Shown: positions 6,978 to 16,429, numbered from the stretch's first letter. The stretch is DNA of 64,000 nt from Methylobacterium sp. SyP6R (GCF_019216885.1 NZ_JAAQRC020000001.1:5583501-5647500), one strand, 5' to 3'. Numbers and translations are program-made. The notes: generated by a model not told the origin, from the sequence alone.

Positions 6978-8801
6978 TCACGATTCCGCCGGCGCCTCGC
7001 GGTGCGGCCGCAGTTCCGGGGCGCCGAGTTCGGGCTCGGCCTCCGCCGCAGGCTCGGCCCGGCTCTCGGCCCGGCTTGTATCGATGAAAAGGCGGGCCTC
7101 GCCCTCGCTGAGTCCCAAGCTGCGCAGGGCGTAGAGCGCCATGCCGAAGCCGACCTCGCGCTCGGCCATCAGTACCAGGCCGACCTTCTCCTCCTCGAGG
7201 TTGCGCCGCTCGGTGTCGCTGTGGGTGCGCACCACCGTGTCGATGCCCGGATTGGCCTCGCGGGCGATCTCGATCAGGCGGCGGGCCTGGTGCGCGTCCG
7301 GGCTCGCGACGACCAGCAGGCGCGCCCGCCCGATATCCGCCGCGTCGAGGATGCCGGTCGCGCCGGCATCGCCGAACACCGTCGCGATGCCGGCATTGCG
7401 CAGTTCTTCGACCCGGCGCCGGTCGCGCTCCACCACCACGAAGGGCAGCTCCCAGGCGGCGAGCGCCTTGCCGATGGCGCCGCCGACCCGGCCGTAGCCG
7501 ATCACCACCGCGTGCCCCTCCCGGCCCCTGGCATGGGCGGAGACCGCGATGGCGCCGCCGCGATGCTCGAACCGGGCGGCGAGCGCCGGCTTGCCCTCGA
7601 CGAAATGGGCGAGCCGGCTCAAGGCGGCGAAGATCAGCGGGTTGAGGGTGATGGACAGGAGCGAGCCGGCCAGGATCAGGTCGCGGCCTTCCGGCGGCAG
7701 CAGCTTCAGGCCGATGCCGAGGCTCGCCAGGATGAACGAGAACTCGCCGATCTGGGCGAGGCTCGCCGCGATGGTCAGCGCCGTCGAGAGCGGATGGCGG
7801 AAGGCCAGCACGATGGCGACCGCCGCGAGCGACTTGCCGACCAGGATGATCGCCAGGGTGGCGAGCACGGCGAGCGGCTCGCGCAGCAGGATCGTCGGGT
7901 CGAACAGCATGCCGACGGAGACGAAGAACAGGACCGCGAAGGCGTCCTGGAGCGGCAGCGAATCCGCCGCGGCCTGGTGGCTGAGGTCGGATTCGGCGAG
8001 CACCATGCCGGCGAAGAAGGCGCCGAGGGCGAAGGAGACGCCGAACAGCTCCGCCGAGCCGTAGGCGATGCCGAGCGCGAGCGCCAGGACCGCCAGGGTG
8101 AACAATTCGCGCGAGCCGGTGCGGGCGGCCTGGTCGAGGAGCCAGGGCACCACCCGGCGGCCGCCGGCCAGCATCAGCCCGGCGAAGGCCGCCACCTTGG
8201 CGAAGGTCAGCCCGAGGGTGAGCCAGATGTTGCCGTCGCCGGCGATGCCGTGTGCCGCACCCGCGCTCTCGCCGCCGAGCGGCCCGGCGAGGGCCGGCAG
8301 CAGGACGAGGGCCAGCACCATCGCCAGATCCTCGACGATGAGCCAGCCGACGGCGATGCGGCCCTTGTCGGAATCGAGCAGGCTGCGCTCTTCGAGCGCC
8401 CGCAGGAGCACCACCGTCGAGGCGACCGAGAGGGCGAGGCCGAAGACGAGACCGGCGCCGAGGCCCCAGCCCCAGGCGACGCTGAGAGCCAGCCCCATCA
8501 GGGTGGCGACCGCGATCTGCACCACGGCGCCGGGCAGCGCGATGGCGCGCACCGACATAAGGTCGCCGATCGAGAAATGCAGGCCGACCCCGAACATCAG
8601 CAGGATCACGCCGATCTCGGCCAGCTGCCCGGCCAGTTCCGCGTTGCCGACGAAGCCCGGCGTGTGCGGCCCGACCGCGACGCCGGCGAGCAGATAGCCG
8701 ACCAGGGGCGGCAGCTTCAGACGCTGCGCGAGCATGCCGCCGACGAACGCGAAGACGAGCCCGAGGGCGATGATGGCAATCAGCTCGGAGGCATGCGGCA
8801 C
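6978..8801 (-). CDS. CPA2-family cation:proton antiporter with TrkA-N domain (KefB/YbaL-like)
   Basis: Inner-membrane monovalent cation/proton antiporter. The N-terminal part (about residues 1-380) has a dozen hydrophobic helices including the CPA2 segment KLPPLVGYLLAGVAVGPHTPGF. A cytoplasmic TrkA-N nucleotide-binding domain follows, with VIGYGRVGGAIGKAL and VVVERDRRRVEELRNAGI. The 607-residue length fits YbaL/KefB proteins. The GTG at 8801 is chosen because AAGGAG lies 11 bases upstream. The last 30 residues are Glu/Ala-rich and carry no domain. Confidence 0.9.
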   Translation of the reverse strand: MPHASELIAIIALGLVFAFVGGMLAQRLKLPPLVGYLLAGVAVGPHTPGFVGNAELAGQLAEIGVILLMFGVGLHFSIGDLMSVRAIALPGAVVQIAVATLMGLALSVAWGWGLGAGLVFGLALSVASTVVLLRALEERSLLDSDKGRIAVGWLIVEDLAMVLALVLLPALAGPLGGESAGAAHGIAGDGNIWLTLGLTFAKVAAFAGLMLAGGRRVVPWLLDQAARTGSRELFTLAVLALALGIAYGSAELFGVSFALGAFFAGMVLAESDLSHQAAADSLPLQDAFAVLFFVSVGMLFDPTILLREPLAVLATLAIILVGKSLAAVAIVLAFRHPLSTALTIAASLAQIGEFSFILASLGIGLKLLPPEGRDLILAGSLLSITLNPLIFAALSRLAHFVEGKPALAARFEHRGGAIAVSAHARGREGHAVVIGYGRVGGAIGKALAAWELPFVVVERDRRRVEELRNAGIATVFGDAGATGILDAADIGRARLLVVASPDAHQARRLIEIAREANPGIDTVVRTHSDTERRNLEEEKVGLVLMAEREVGFGMALYALRSLGLSEGEARLFIDTSRAESRAEPAAEAEPELGAPELRPHREAPAES

Positions 8802-8965
8802 GGTCGGGTCAGCTCCTTCGGATTCGGCATGCCGCCGGGGCGGCAATCTGAAGTCCGAAGTCTAGCAGCCTTTCCGGGTTCCCGCGGTGCTGCACCGCAC
8901 GAAAAACCGCGGCAACATCCGGAAATCTCCCCGAAATCCTCGCGATGCCCGCGGGGCGGGGGAGC

Positions 8966-9106
8966 TCAGCGGCCCGCGGGCCGACGGGCGGCGCCGGGCA
9001 GCCGCGGCAGGCTCGTGCGCAAGGTCGCGCCTGGCCGGGCGGCGAGCACGATGACGATCGCGCCGAGGGCGGCGGAGGTCATCACGAGGAGCTCGGTCGT
9101 GAACAT
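8966..9106 (-). CDS. possible 46-residue membrane peptide
   Basis: Short frame with one hydrophobic helix near its N-terminus (LLVMTSAALGAIVIVLAA) and a basic tail rich in Arg and Pro. The ribosome site is weak and no family is recognised. It could be a real single-pass small protein or a chance frame in GC-rich DNA. Confidence 0.3.
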   Translation of the reverse strand: MFTTELLVMTSAALGAIVIVLAARPGATLRTSLPRLPGAARRPAGR

Positions 9107-9377
9107 GCGGCGGCCCTGGGGGTGAGCGGACGCCGCGTCGCGGCATTCGAAAACGGCGGGTTTGGCCGGATGGACGATTGCCGCCCGGCGTCGCTGCTCT
9201 AGCTCGCCGCGGGAGCGGCCGGCCATGTGACATCCCGCCGTGAGGCAGCATGTCCGCGTCGACCGCCCACGATTCCGACGCAATGGGCCGGCCTCTGGCG
9301 TCCGGCCGCGCGATGCGGCATCAGCGATGGACATCAGTGTCGTGCGCGGGTCGCACCGCCAGACGAGGGTATGCAGT

Positions 9378-9956
9378 ATGAAGAAGGTCCTGACCGGGGC
9401 GCTCGTGGCCCTCGGCCTGTCGTCCGGAGCGGCGCTCGCCGCGCCGAAAGACCCGAGCGGGACTTGGTTGACCGAGGACGGCCGGGCCCGCATCCGGATC
9501 GAGAAGTGTCCCGGCCGCGCCGACCGCATCTGCGGCTACGCCGTCTGGCTGAAGGTCCCCAACGACGACAAGGGCCAGCCGCGGGTCGACTTCAAGAACG
9601 CCGACGCCAAGAAGCGCAGCCGCCCCTCGCTCGGCCACCAGCTCATCATGGGGCTTAAACCCAACGCGGATAACCGTTACGAAGGGCAGATCTACAACGC
9701 CGACGACGGCAAGCTCTACGACGTCTCGATCTGGACCGAGGAGCCGGGCGAGCTCAACGTCCGCGGCTGCCTGATGGGCTTCCTGTGCGGCTCCCAGACC
9801 TGGACCCGCGCGAACGACACCGTGCCCGGTCAGCTCACCGCCGCGACCGGCGCCCCGAACGGCCCGCGGCCGGACCCCGAATGGGCCGCGGCCCCGAAGG
9901 CGCCTGCCCCCGCGGCTGCGGCCAAGCCGGCGCCGGCCGCCGCGCCCAAGCCGTAG
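9378..9956 (+). CDS. DUF2147 family secreted protein
   Basis: 192-residue exported protein. The signal peptide MKKVLTGALVALGLSSGAALA precedes a DUF2147 beta-sandwich region: GTWLTEDGRARIRIEKC near the start, then GQIYNADDGKLYDVSI and LNVRGCLMGFLCGSQTWTR. Two cysteine pairs may be disulfides. The last 35 residues are an Ala/Pro/Lys linker-like tail. The role of DUF2147 proteins is not established. The ATG at 9378 fits the signal peptide and has GAGGG upstream. Confidence 0.85.
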   Translation: MKKVLTGALVALGLSSGAALAAPKDPSGTWLTEDGRARIRIEKCPGRADRICGYAVWLKVPNDDKGQPRVDFKNADAKKRSRPSLGHQLIMGLKPNADNRYEGQIYNADDGKLYDVSIWTEEPGELNVRGCLMGFLCGSQTWTRANDTVPGQLTAATGAPNGPRPDPEWAAAPKAPAPAAAAKPAPAAAPKP

Positions 9957-10045
9957 CGCCCGAGCCGTAGCGCGGACCGGACCCGTCGTCCGTTCCATCA
10001 TCGTCGCGACCTGTGCCGCTGCCTGCGGTGCGGGCGCCATGCCAG

Positions 10046-10080
10046 GGCATCCGCCGGTCGCGGCGGGTGCCTTTCTTTTT
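10046..10080 (+). terminator. rho-independent terminator downstream of the DUF2147 gene
   Basis: Ten-base stem GGCATCCGCC (10046-10055) / GGCGGGTGCC (10062-10071) with one G-T pair, followed directly by TTTCTTTTT. It is on the strand of the preceding gene. Confidence 0.8.
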
Positions 10081-10517
10081 GCCTGCGGGTGCCATTCTTC
10101 TTGCGCGACGATCGTCATGCACAGTCGCCGCCCCGCCGAATGCCTTTCTAAGTTGTGGAGTTTTCAGGTTGCATCAGTGGCAAGCCCGCCACCCACGAAG
10201 GAGGCTCGGCCGTCGCTCGCAACCTCACGTATTGTTTCTTTCAGATTGCGGCGTGCCGGCCTCTCCGGACGTTGCAACCCCACGGTCAAAGGCTTAGGCC
10301 ATTGGTGGGATATAACCGTGAGATCAATCATTGCGCATATATTCCTTTTGCAACCGTCTGTAGGCAAATCAGAACTTCCCGTAAAAGCACCGGCTGTGAA
10401 TCGAATGGCTGTCAGCGGTTGCCGGTTGTGGCTCTCTACTCGCGGGAAAAAATTTTTCATTGACTGTTAGGAATTTTGGCGACATGTGCAAAGAAGTATT
10501 CCAAAAAGGGGGCCTTC
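10081..10517 (+). promoter_or_regulatory. AT-rich upstream region of the first mucR
   Basis: No convincing gene. GC content drops noticeably from about 10290, with ATAT- and AAAAAATTTTT-type tracts and a TTGACT hexamer at 10460-10465. MucR/Ros proteins bind AT-rich sites and often repress their own genes, so this is a likely promoter with autoregulatory sites. No exact operator can be read. Confidence 0.45.
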
Positions 10518-11018
10518 ATGAATGACGACGACCAGGCGCCGAGCTCGCATCTGATCAATCTTTCGGCGGACATCGTGTCGGCCTACGTGTCGAAGAACTC
10601 GGTGCCGGTCGGGGATCTGGCGAGCCTGATCGCCGCGGTGCACGCCTCCCTCGAACGCGTCGCCGCACCGCCGGCGCCCGAGCCCGAGAAGCCCACGCCG
10701 CCCGTCCCGATCCGCAAGACCGTCACGCCGGACTACATCGTCAGCCTGGAGGACGGTAAGCCCTACAAGTCGCTCAAGCGGCACCTGACCACCCGCGGTC
10801 TCTCGCCCGACCAGTACCGCCAGAAGTGGGGCCTGCCGCACGATTACCCGATGGTCGCCGCGACCTATGCCGCCCAGCGCTCGGAACTCGCCAAGAGCCT
10901 CGGCCTCGGCCAGATCCGGCGCGACCGCGCGGCGGCCGCCCGGCTCGCGGCGGAGACGAGCCATGCGGGCGGCGAGCAGGCCCCGGCCCGTCGGGGTCGC
11001 CCGCGCAAGGGCGAGTAA
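10518..11018 (+). CDS. mucR: MucR/Ros-family transcriptional regulator, copy 1
   Basis: DNA-binding regulator of the alphaproteobacterial MucR/Ros family, global regulators of exopolysaccharide, motility and surface traits. The MucR core is clear: ADIVSAYVSKNSVP near the N-terminus and SLKRHLTTRGLSPDQYRQKW then YPMVAATYAAQRSELAK in the C-terminal domain. The zinc-finger ligands are missing: the usual Cys-X2-Cys positions are Ser and Asp in VSLEDGKPYK, and the second His is replaced. A basic tail ending RRGRPRKGE resembles an AT-hook. The 166-residue form starts at the ATG behind AAAGGGGG. Its core is nearly identical in DNA to the copy at 17896. Confidence 0.92.
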   Translation: MNDDDQAPSSHLINLSADIVSAYVSKNSVPVGDLASLIAAVHASLERVAAPPAPEPEKPTPPVPIRKTVTPDYIVSLEDGKPYKSLKRHLTTRGLSPDQYRQKWGLPHDYPMVAATYAAQRSELAKSLGLGQIRRDRAAAARLAAETSHAGGEQAPARRGRPRKGE

Positions 11019-11142
11019 TACGAACGGTCGTTGAAAACGACCTTTGGTTCCGTTCTCGAATTTTCGCCAAGCCTCTGGCTTGGTGTCGAAAATTCGAGAT
11101 GGTTCAACGGCACGATGCGTCAGCATCTTGGGCCGTTGGTAT
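11018..11142. repeat. dispersed palindromic element, copy 1 (125 bp)
   Basis: Ends in near-perfect inverted repeats: ATACGAACGG (11018-11027) and CCGTTGGTAT (11133-11142). Inside are three hairpins: GGTCGTT-GAA-AACGACC, a long arm pair based on CTCGAATTTTCG / TCGAAAATTCGAG, and GATGC-GTCA-GCATC. The left end overlaps the mucR stop codon. The second copy is at 41841-42029. It has no coding capacity and resembles a miniature inverted-repeat element. Confidence 0.85.
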
Positions 11143-11649
11143 AATCGAGGAGAGTGATGCCGTGTCCGGAAGACGACCTCCGAAAACGGCATCACAAGCC
11201 CATGCGGCGGAGCTTCTGGCTCGACACACTTGAGCCAAGGCAAAATCCGGACGGCGTGCGTCCGGGCCTCGCCGCCATCGCGACGACAGGCGCTGGAATC
11301 CGCTCCCCCGGGGGCGAGGGGCCAGCGCCTTTTTTATGGGGTAGGGGTGCCTCGGCGCGCCCGTGGCGATCGGACGTCCCGAGCTACAATCCCGCATCGG
11401 GCTTTGCAGGGTTTCCTGTCGAAGAAAACCCTTTCCGAGGAAACCCGCTCCATCGCGTGCGAGGGCGTCCGCCGATAGGATCGCCGGCCTCGGGCACGAA
11501 CTCTTGTTGAAAGGAGCGCCCCGACGACGAAAACCCCCGCCCGGCAGTCGCACGCCGCGAGCGGCGCCGGACCCGGCGAGGGCTGAAACGACCGGGGCGG
11601 TCCCCCGGACGGGGACCGCGACATCGGCTCGATCGGTTTGCGCGCAGGC
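11143..11649. other. intergenic region without a recognised gene
   Basis: About 500 bp between the repeat element and the DUF6481 gene. It holds a strong terminator (11288-11336) and a hairpin GCGGTCCCC / GGGGACCGC (11597-11619) just beyond the DUF6481 stop. Frames here look like translated GC-rich noise. A small RNA ending at the terminator is possible but unsupported by other evidence. Confidence 0.5.
11288..11336 (+). terminator. strong rho-independent terminator with no assigned gene
   Basis: Stem AGGCGCTGG (11288-11296) / CCAGCGCCT (11322-11330), with an extra GC-rich stem inside the loop and a T-run (11330-11335). It lies 270 bp after mucR copy 1, so it may end that transcript or an unannotated small RNA. 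Confidence 0.75.
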
Positions 11650-11997
11650 TTACTTGCGGCGCGCCTTGCGGGCGGCATAGCGGGCGTCGCGGGCGGCCTT
11701 GCGCTCCACCTCCTCGGCGGCCTCGCGCTCGGCGGCCTCGGCGGCCTCGCGCTCGGCGCGGGCCTTGGCCTCCGCCGCCTCGGCGGCCAGGCGCTCGGCC
11801 TCCGCCTGCTTGGCGGCCTCGCGCTCGGCGGCGCGGGCGGCACGGGCCTCGGCGATCTTCTGGCGCTCGGCCAGGCGGGCCTGGACCTCGGGGTCGTCGG
11901 CGGCGGGCTTGGCCCGGAACTTCTCCAGCAGGGCCTTCTTCGCGTCCGCGGACGTGCTCCGCCGATCGTTGAAGTTCTGGTCCTTGAAGCCGGCCAT
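11650..11997 (-). CDS. DUF6481 family protein
   Basis: 115-residue highly charged protein. The N-terminus MAGFKDQNFNDRRSTSADAK is the conserved DUF6481 signature. The rest is an Ala/Glu/Arg/Lys-rich continuous helix (about residues 40-115) likely to form a coiled coil. The function of this family, seen in Methylobacterium and relatives, is unknown. It has no signal peptide or membrane segment. Confidence 0.85.
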   Translation of the reverse strand: MAGFKDQNFNDRRSTSADAKKALLEKFRAKPAADDPEVQARLAERQKIAEARAARAAEREAAKQAEAERLAAEAAEAKARAEREAAEAAEREAAEEVERKAARDARYAARKARRK

Positions 11998-12281
11998 CGT
12001 GTTCGTCTCGTCGTCCTGCGTGCGAAGGCGCGCCTGGTCGTCAGGGCCGCGCCGGGATCCGTCATGGGCTGTCCGGCTCCCGCTGAGCTGAGCGAGGGGC
12101 CGTCGGAACGTGCTCTAGCGCCGACCGCGTCCGGTTTCAAAGCCAAAGACGCCGCGGCCGGCGGAAGAGAGGGCCGGAACCTCGCCCGATCGGTGCAAAA
12201 CGCCTGGCCTGGGGGAGGGGATTGTCAAGGTTTCCCCGGCACCCTCGCGGGGTGTGGCGGCCCCTCGCCGGAGGATATCTC

Positions 12282-13328
12282 ATGCGTGCGATCGTCCTCG
12301 ACGATGCCGAGCTCAACAACCTCCTGATGCTCGAGGCGCTGCGGCCGATCGCGGGATGCCGGCCGCAGAGCTTCACGCGGCCGGCCGACGCCCTCGCCTA
12401 CGCCGAGGCGCATGCCGACGAGATCGGCATCGTCCTGACCGATTACGAGATGCCCGGGATGGACGGGCTCGCGGTCATCCGGGCCTTGCGGGCGCTGCCG
12501 GGCTTCGCCCACGTGCCGATCGTGATGGTGACGAGCTTCGACCAGAGGGCGCTCCGCCGCTCGGCGCTGGAAGCGGGCGCCACCGACTTCGTCAACAAGC
12601 CCTGCGACCCGGTCGAGATCCGGGCCCGCGTCACCAACCTTCTGGCGCTCCGCCGCGCCCACAAGGCGGAGGCCGCGCAATCGGCCCGGCTCGCCCAGGA
12701 GGTCGCCGCCGCGGTGGCCCTGGTCGAGGCGCGCGAGCGCGAGATCGTCACCGTGCTGATGCGCGCGGCCGAGCACCGCGACACCGATACCGGCGACCAC
12801 GTCGCCCGGGTGGCGAACTACACGGTGCTGATCGCCGAGGCGATGGGCCTGCCGCCCGAGCAAATCCGGCTGATCAGCCTGGCCTCGACGATGCACGATG
12901 TCGGCAAGATCGCGATTCCCGACGCGATCCTGCTCAAGCCCGGTCCCCTGACCCCGGAGGAGCGCCGGGAGATGGAGCGGCATGCCGAGCGCGGCGCCCG
13001 CATCCTGGCCAACAGCTCGTCCGACGTGGTCCGGCTCGCCGCCGAGATCGCCGTGAGCCACCACGAGCGCTGGGACGGCAAGGGCTATCCCAACGGCCTT
13101 GCCGGCGAGGCGATCCCGCTGCCCGGCCGCATCGTCGCGGTCGCGGACGTGTTCGACGCTCTCACCAGCGACCGGCCCTACAAGCGCGCCTGGAGCCTGG
13201 AGGACACCCACGCCTTCCTGCAGCGGGAGGCGGGCGGGCATTTCGACCCAGGCGTCGTCGCGGCCTTCCTGTCGCGCTGGGACGCCGTCGCGGATCTGGT
13301 CGGCCGCGCCGCCAGCCGGGCCGCCTGA
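12282..13328 (+). CDS. response regulator with HD-GYP phosphodiesterase domain
   Basis: Two-component output protein of 348 residues. The N-terminal receiver has the phospho-acceptor Asp54 in VLTDYEMPGMDG and the conserved Lys in VNKPCDP. After a helical linker the HD-GYP domain begins near residue 160 (HRDTDTGDHVARV), with the metal-binding HDVGK and the GYP loop HHERWDGKGYPNG. HD-GYP enzymes hydrolyse cyclic di-GMP, so this protein likely lowers c-di-GMP when phosphorylated. The start has GGAGG 7 bases upstream. The next gene is a hybrid kinase 23 bases downstream, its likely partner. Confidence 0.94.
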   Translation: MRAIVLDDAELNNLLMLEALRPIAGCRPQSFTRPADALAYAEAHADEIGIVLTDYEMPGMDGLAVIRALRALPGFAHVPIVMVTSFDQRALRRSALEAGATDFVNKPCDPVEIRARVTNLLALRRAHKAEAAQSARLAQEVAAAVALVEAREREIVTVLMRAAEHRDTDTGDHVARVANYTVLIAEAMGLPPEQIRLISLASTMHDVGKIAIPDAILLKPGPLTPEERREMERHAERGARILANSSSDVVRLAAEIAVSHHERWDGKGYPNGLAGEAIPLPGRIVAVADVFDALTSDRPYKRAWSLEDTHAFLQREAGGHFDPGVVAAFLSRWDAVADLVGRAASRAA

Positions 13329-13351
13329 GGCGCCGGATCGTGACCAGCGAG

Positions 13352-16300
13352 ATGACGGACGAGCCGATCGCCGTGAGCGAGCCGGGCCAGAACCGGGGTT
13401 TACGCGCCCGGGTGATCGGCCTCGCGGAGGAGCCGGCCCCTCCGCCGCACGGGTCCGGACGGGCCGGCGGCGGCCTGCGGAGCGCGGACTCGGACACGGC
13501 CGGGCCGGGCCCGCTCCCAAGAGGCCCGCTCCCAAGAGGCCCGCTCACAAGCGCGGGACGCCTGGGCCTGCGGCGGCGCAAGACGCCCGTCGGTGCCCCG
13601 TCTCGCCCGCGAGGTCCTTTTCCCTGGCCGCGTCCCGCCAGACCCGACCCCGTGAAGCCTGCTTCCGCCGAGCCCGCTTCCGCCAACCCCGCTCCGGCCG
13701 AGGCCGGTCCCGTGGCGCCTGCGCCCTCGGCGCCGTCCCGTAGCCTCGCCGCGCGCCTGAGCCGGGTGGTGCTCGGCGCGGTGATCGTCGCGCTGGCCGC
13801 CGGCACCCTGATCGGCGCCTGGCAGGAGACGAACCGCTACGCCGCCGACACGCGCCGGTCGCTGAAGAGCCTCGCCAGCGTCTTCGCCGCCGCCGCCGCC
13901 GGGGCGGCGGCGGCCGACGATGTGCCGGGCGCCCACGCGGCCCTGCGGGCGATCGCCCAGGTGAGGGGCATCGTCTATGCCGGGCTGACCCGGATGGACG
14001 GCTCGGCCCTCGCCGAGCAGGGCATGGGCCTGCGGCTCGCCGACGACCTCGACCTCGACAAGGAGGACATCAGCCCGCTCGCCCTCGTCCTCACCGGCAC
14101 GGTGAAGGTGAGCGTGCCGGTGGTGGAGAATACCCGCACCGTCGGGCGGGTCACGCTGATCGCCGACAACGCCACCCTCGTCGAGCGGCTCCGGGCCGTG
14201 GTGATCAACGCCCTCCTGACGGCGGCGCTCGCCATGGCGGTCGGCTCCGCCGTGGCCTGGCGCCTCGGCCGCGCCCTGACCCGGCCGCTCACCGCGCTCG
14301 CCCGCACCATGGACGCGGTGCGCGAACACCACGATTACGACCGTCACGCCGTCCTGCCGGCGGGGGCCTCCTCCGGCGACGAGGTCGGCCGGCTGGCGAC
14401 GAGCTTCAACGGCCTGATCGACGCGGTGCGCGAGCGCGACCGCCGCCTGATCGAGCACCAGGGCCGGCTGGAGCAGGAGGTGAGCGACCGCACCCACGAC
14501 CTCAGCGAGGCCAAGGAGGCGGCCGAGGCCGCCAACAGCGCCAAGTCGTCGTTCCTGGCCACGATGAGCCACGAGATCCGCACGCCGATGAACGGCATGC
14601 TGGTGATGGCCGAACTGCTCGCCGCCGCCGAGCTGCCGGCGCGCCAGCGCCGCTACGCCGAGGTGATCGCCCGCTCGGGGCAGAGCCTCCTGGCGATCAT
14701 CAACGACATCCTGGACTTCGCCAAGGTCGAGGCCGGCAAGCTCACCCTGGAGCGCATCGCCCTCGACCCTGCCGAGGTCGCCGACACCGTGGTGACGCTG
14801 TTCGGCGAGCGGGCCCGGGCCAAGGGGCTCGACCTCGCGGCGATCGTCGGGCCGGACGTGCCGCGGGCGATCCACGGCGATCCGGTCCGCCTCGGCCAGG
14901 TGCTGGGCAACTTCGTCAACAACGCCCTCAAGTTCACCGAGGCCGGCCACGTCCTGGTGAGGATCGAGACGCTGGACCAGGGTGGAGCCTTGCGCCTGAG
15001 CGTCGCCGACACCGGCATCGGCATCCCGGCCGAGACCCTGCCGACGATCTTTTCCGCCTTCTCGCAGGCCGACGGTTCGACCACCCGGCGCTTCGGCGGC
15101 ACCGGCCTCGGCCTGTCGATCGCCGAGCGGCTCGTCGCCGCCATGGGCGGGCGGATCGGGGTCGAGAGCGAGGTCGGGCGCGGCTCGACCTTCTGGGCAG
15201 AGATTCCCCTCGACATCGTCGCGGCGGCGGAGCCGGTCTCGCGCCAGGGCGGGATCGTCCCGGCGGTGGTCGTCGCGGTGCCGGGCCGAGCGACCGGACT
15301 CGCCCTGATGGAAGGCCTGCTTGCCGCCGGCTTCGCGCCGGGGGAGACGGGGGAGGGGGCGCACCATCTCGTCGAGGCCGGGGCCCTCGTCCGGGCCGGG
15401 CGCCGCCCGGCCGGGGCCGGCCGGGTCCTGGCGCTTGCGCCGATGGGCGAGCCGAGCGGGGCTGCCGTGCTGTCCTCCGGCCTCGCCGATGCCCTGCTGC
15501 GCTGGCCGCTGGCGCAAGGCGAGTGGCGCCCGGCGCTTTCGGCGCTCGCGACCGGCGAGACCTTCGCGGGCATCGGCGCCGAGGCCGGCCCGGTCGCGTC
15601 CCTGCCGCGCTTCCCGGCCGCGCGGGTGCTGGTGGCCGACGACAACCCGGTCAACCGCGAGGTCGCGGTCGAGGCTCTCGGCCGCCTGGGCGTCGCCTCC
15701 GTCGTCACCGTGGAGGACGGCTTCCAGGCGCTCGAGGCGGCGCGCGATGGCGGGTTCGACCTGATCCTGATGGACGGCTCGATGCCGGGCCTCGACGGCT
15801 TCGACGCCGCACGGGCGATCCGGCAATGGGAGACGGCGGAGGGTGCGGCCCGCATCCACATCGTGGCGGCCACCGCCCATGTCGTCGGCACCGCGGCCGG
15901 GGCCTGGCGCGAGGCCGGCATGGACGGCGTGCTCGCCAAGCCCTTCACCCTGACCGATCTCGCCCGCACGCTGGCCCTGGCCCTGGGGACGAGCGGCGAC
16001 ATGAACGCGTCCGCGGATCCGGCCGAGATCCCGCAGACCCGCGATGCGGCACCGGCGGCGCTCCTCGATCCCGATACCCTGGCCGGGCTCTCCGAGATGG
16101 CCGAGGGCTCCGGCTCCGCCTTCGTCGAGCGGGTACTCGGGCTGTTCGCCGCCCATGGGCCCGACGGCCTGGCGGCCTTGCGGGCGGCGACCGACGCCGA
16201 GGCCGCGGGCCGGGCGGCGCACGGGCTCAAGTCGATGAGCCTCAATGTCGGCGCCGCGGCCCTGGCCTCGCACCTGCGCGAGATCGAGCACGCGGCCAGG

Positions 16301-16429
16301 GTCGAGGGGCGGGTGCCGGACGGGGCGACGCTGGGGCCGCTCGACGGTCTGCTGACCGACAGCATCGCGGCGCTCTACGGGCATTTCGGGCTGGATCGTC
16401 CAGCGCCCGCGTTGCGCGATGCGGCCTGA
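13352..16429 (+). CDS. hybrid sensor histidine kinase with receiver and HPt domains
   Basis: Membrane phosphorelay kinase of about 1025 residues. Order: an unusual Pro/Arg/Ala-rich N-terminal stretch (1-130, including three 15-bp repeats at 13507-13551), a TM helix (about 134-155), a periplasmic sensor region, a second TM (about 290-310), HAMP, HisKA with His407 in MSHEIRTPMNGM, an HATPase with GIGIPAETL and GGTGLGLSI, a degenerate receiver-like stretch, a full receiver with Asp808 in LILMDGSMPG, and a C-terminal HPt domain with His957 in AHGLKS. The start could instead be a GTG at 13340. The context predicts phosphotransfer to the preceding HD-GYP regulator. Confidence 0.92.
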   Translation: MTDEPIAVSEPGQNRGLRARVIGLAEEPAPPPHGSGRAGGGLRSADSDTAGPGPLPRGPLPRGPLTSAGRLGLRRRKTPVGAPSRPRGPFPWPRPARPDPVKPASAEPASANPAPAEAGPVAPAPSAPSRSLAARLSRVVLGAVIVALAAGTLIGAWQETNRYAADTRRSLKSLASVFAAAAAGAAAADDVPGAHAALRAIAQVRGIVYAGLTRMDGSALAEQGMGLRLADDLDLDKEDISPLALVLTGTVKVSVPVVENTRTVGRVTLIADNATLVERLRAVVINALLTAALAMAVGSAVAWRLGRALTRPLTALARTMDAVREHHDYDRHAVLPAGASSGDEVGRLATSFNGLIDAVRERDRRLIEHQGRLEQEVSDRTHDLSEAKEAAEAANSAKSSFLATMSHEIRTPMNGMLVMAELLAAAELPARQRRYAEVIARSGQSLLAIINDILDFAKVEAGKLTLERIALDPAEVADTVVTLFGERARAKGLDLAAIVGPDVPRAIHGDPVRLGQVLGNFVNNALKFTEAGHVLVRIETLDQGGALRLSVADTGIGIPAETLPTIFSAFSQADGSTTRRFGGTGLGLSIAERLVAAMGGRIGVESEVGRGSTFWAEIPLDIVAAAEPVSRQGGIVPAVVVAVPGRATGLALMEGLLAAGFAPGETGEGAHHLVEAGALVRAGRRPAGAGRVLALAPMGEPSGAAVLSSGLADALLRWPLAQGEWRPALSALATGETFAGIGAEAGPVASLPRFPAARVLVADDNPVNREVAVEALGRLGVASVVTVEDGFQALEAARDGGFDLILMDGSMPGLDGFDAARAIRQWETAEGAARIHIVAATAHVVGTAAGAWREAGMDGVLAKPFTLTDLARTLALALGTSGDMNASADPAEIPQTRDAAPAALLDPDTLAGLSEMAEGSGSAFVERVLGLFAAHGPDGLAALRAATDAEAAGRAAHGLKSMSLNVGAAALASHLREIEHAARVEGRVPDGATLGPLDGLLTDSIAALYGHFGLDRPAPALRDAA

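Noticed and set aside
10155..10463. Short frame upstream of mucR as a gene
   Set aside because: No ribosome site or family, and the AT-rich composition fits a regulatory region better.
11154..11510. Possible small gene between the palindromic element and the DUF6481 gene
   Set aside because: The frame runs through a strong terminator hairpin, lacks a ribosome site and has random-looking composition.
13400..16384. A 994-codon frame antisense to the hybrid kinase
   Set aside because: Arg/Gly/Asp-rich shadow of a gene with clear kinase, receiver and HPt motifs.
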